Source: Candidatus Poribacteria bacterium | GTDB taxonomy: Bacteria; Poribacteria; WGA-4E; WGA-3G | Length of the DNA: 46,558 bases | Direction of reading: 5' to 3' | Assembly: GCA_007571305.1 (NCBI GenBank) | Contig: RKRR01000142.1 | Location: 1-46,558 of the forward strand | Shown here: positions 44,936-46,558 of the stretch, one piece after another | Layout: each line of letters begins with the position of its first letter | Position numbering within the stretch: position 1 is the first letter of the stretch | Translations under genes and position numbers: made by a program | Notes under the pieces: generated by a model | The model's input: only the letters and a program-made list of their open reading frames with translations | The model's database searches: none | Told to the model about the DNA's origin: nothing

Positions 44936-46162
44936 TCATGGACACACAAACTTCCCCAGTATTTTCCGCACGGACGCGCCAGTTGCAGAAGGTAAGTTTC
45001 CGGCTTGTCCGTGCAGTGATTCGTTTGCGAGGATTGCGAATGCTATTGCCTCTTTAGCATCTGCTGAGATGCCTGAATTATCTACAGGTTCAACGGTTGT
45101 ATCTACGAACACCTCGCTAAGCCGTTGCATTACTGTTTGATTGTGGACCCCACCGCCGCTCACATAGAGTATATCTATCGGGTTCTGCCGCTCTCCAGTA
45201 ACGGGTGGGGACCCCTCTGCCACAAATTGAGAAATATAAAAGGCGATCGTCTGGACCGTCAATTCGGTCAATGTTGCGATAGCGTCATTATCCGTGAGAC
45301 TGTGCTTACGGCATGCCGCCAAACACTCCATTGCGAATGTGTGTCCGAACATCTCGCGTCCAGTCGTCTTTGGAGGGGGCAGTTGGAAAAAAGGGTGCTT
45401 CAACCATTCGTCAATGAGAGGTTGGTAAGGGGTACCTTGTGCAGCGCGTTGTCCTGCCTTGTCATAATGTTCTCTTCCGTCTGTTATCTCGCTCATAGCT
45501 GCGTCAACACACATATTTCCTGGTCCTGTATCTGCTGCGGAAACCGAATCGAACGATCCATTTGCTGGAAGCACTGTGAGGTTCGCTATCCCCCCAATGT
45601 TCAGGAGTCCCACTGTTTTAACAGTATTATGAAACAGCAGATAATCTGGATATGATACCAATGGAGCCCCTTGCCCGCCCGCTGCCATATCTGCCACCCG
45701 AAAGTCAGCAATGGTAAGAATACCGGTTTCATGTGCGATGACTGCAGGTTCGCCAATTTGCAATGTTGATGGATATCGGTAGTTCTTACAATCGGTGTTT
45801 GGGGCTCCGGGCAGGTGATAAATCGTTTGACCGTGTGAACCGATGAGGTCAATGTCGCTAGTGTGTATCCTATTTTTTTGTAGGGTTTGTTTAACAGCCT
45901 CTGCGAAGAGGTATCCGATGTAAAAGTTCATCTCACAGATGTCGTCAACGCGGCTCGTATCGGGTTGGCATAGGGCAAGGATACGTTGTGGTACATCGGG
46001 TGGAAAGGGAAGGGTCTCAAAAGCTATCAAGTTCACTGCCGTTTCCAGACCTTGTCCAGTAATTTCAACAACGGCTGCATCAATACCATCGACTGATGTG
46101 CCGGACATCAAGCCGATAACATGCTTTTTCTGTTTTTTGAGGAGTTCATAGAATTCTATCAT
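44936..46162 (-). CDS. anmK: Anhydro-N-acetylmuramic acid kinase
   Basis: AnmK phosphorylates and opens 1,6-anhydroMurNAc to MurNAc-6-phosphate in peptidoglycan recycling in the cytoplasm. The N-terminal phosphate loop is GLMSGTSVDGIDAAVVEI; GSHGQTIYHLPG near residue 110, IADFRVADMAAGGQGAPLVS (with the catalytic aspartate) near 153, and DTGPGNMCVDA near 213 are family motifs, as is LYVSGGGVHN near 335. Length (408) is slightly more than E. coli AnmK (369). It implies a peptidoglycan-containing wall, in keeping with an outer-membrane secretion system. No ribosome-binding site is clear at the ATG. Confidence 0.94.
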   Translation of the reverse strand: MIEFYELLKKQKKHVIGLMSGTSVDGIDAAVVEITGQGLETAVNLIAFETLPFPPDVPQRILALCQPDTSRVDDICEMNFYIGYLFAEAVKQTLQKNRIHTSDIDLIGSHGQTIYHLPGAPNTDCKNYRYPSTLQIGEPAVIAHETGILTIADFRVADMAAGGQGAPLVSYPDYLLFHNTVKTVGLLNIGGIANLTVLPANGSFDSVSAADTGPGNMCVDAAMSEITDGREHYDKAGQRAAQGTPYQPLIDEWLKHPFFQLPPPKTTGREMFGHTFAMECLAACRKHSLTDNDAIATLTELTVQTIAFYISQFVAEGSPPVTGERQNPIDILYVSGGGVHNQTVMQRLSEVFVDTTVEPVDNSGISADAKEAIAFAILANESLHGQAGNLPSATGASVRKILGKFVCP

Positions 46163-46218
46163 TTTTTAATAGTTTTCGGTTCGCCTGCTGCGGAGACTTT
46201 CAGTCATCGGTTATAGTA

Positions 46219-46377
46219 ACCCAAGTTGCTACGGACACAATCTTAAAAATTCATCTGCTATTTTTCATTGAAAAGCGTTCATGATCCGCAGCAGTTCGTA
46301 GCGTAGGAGACTGTTAGTTTGCGTCTGAGGAGGCACAGGCGAACGGTCTCCTATGCTACATGACTGGCAACTTGGGT
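46219..46377. mobile_element. MITE-like element, family M, full copy D
   Basis: A 159-bp element with ends ACCCAAGTTGC and GCAACTTGGGT (perfect 11-bp inverted repeat), flanked by exact 7-bp direct repeats TATAGTA (46212-46218 and 46378-46384). The inside has GATCCGCAGCAGTTCGTAGC as in copy A. Confidence 0.85.
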
Positions 46378-46407
46378 TATAGTAGATTCCACTCGGATTC
46401 TACTATA
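46378..46407. repeat. Palindrome next to MITE copy D
   Basis: TATAGTAGATTCC and GGATTCTACTATA form a 13-bp stem with one mismatch and a 4-base loop. The TATAGTA target duplication of the MITE is part of its left arm. Its left arm recurs at 1776-1788. Confidence 0.6.
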
Positions 46408-46555
46408 AGAGATTTTCGTTTCACAAGGGAAATACCTTCTTGTAACAGACAACTAATTGTACTAAAGTTTGGACAATTTTTAGAATTAAGATGCGAGAAA
46501 GCAGAAAAGCAGGTATCCTTTGATAAACATAACGGTGTTTTGAAAGGATTATAAA

Positions 46556-46558
46556 ATG
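46556..46558 (+). CDS. Start codon of a gene cut by the window end
   Basis: An ATG in the last three bases follows AAAGGA with 7-base spacing, a good ribosome-binding site. The rest of the gene is outside the window. The 145 bases before it are AT-rich and contain no other gene. Confidence 0.4.

Overview
The window is a chromosomal replication-origin region from an uncultured, Gram-negative-type bacterium of moderate GC content. Two LamG proteins with a shared C-terminal tail, beta-propeller and TPR proteins, a sugar-directed Gfo/Idh oxidoreductase, a family 2 glycosidase and dense short palindromic intergenic repeats together suggest Candidatus Poribacteria or a neighbouring FCB/PVC-type lineage. 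That assignment is inference from gene content, not a database match.

Left part (1-16600): a truncated small gene, a Gfo/Idh oxidoreductase (minus), two divergent secreted LamG proteins separated by a MITE-like element with a 7-bp direct repeat, a giant SprA-like outer-membrane protein with Gly/Tyr-rich inserts, a GH2 glycosidase, a 2-hydroxyacid dehydrogenase and hisC.

Origin core (16700-28250): ispH and rpmH (L34, 44 codons) on the minus strand, then dnaA, an oriC between dnaA and recF, recF, a DUF721/DciA-like gene, gyrB and gyrA, all on the plus strand. The oriC has 13 perfect DnaA boxes, many at 11-bp spacing, followed by a GC clamp, five CTA trinucleotides and an AT-rich stretch, which matches a DnaA-trio unwinding element. 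dnaN and rnpA are not in their usual places.

Right part (28350-46558): a secreted TPR protein and an HExxH metallopeptidase, a seven-Asp-box propeller protein, a lipoprotein, an orphan HepT-like protein with a degenerate active-site motif, a quinone-oxidoreductase-type MDR enzyme, a giant PorU-like C25 peptidase with a C-terminal FlgD/T9SS-type domain, a PorV-like barrel, a WD40 propeller, anmK, and the first codon of another gene.

The most notable system is a type IX secretion-like set: a SprA-like translocon protein, and a PorU-like sortase next to a PorV-like shuttle, the porU-porV order known from Bacteroidetes. Both giant proteins carry unusual insertions. A second theme is the repeat landscape: at least five families of short inverted-repeat elements occupy most intergenic regions, several end directly at start codons lacking a Shine-Dalgarno, and heptamer-like members have entered coding sequence in frame.
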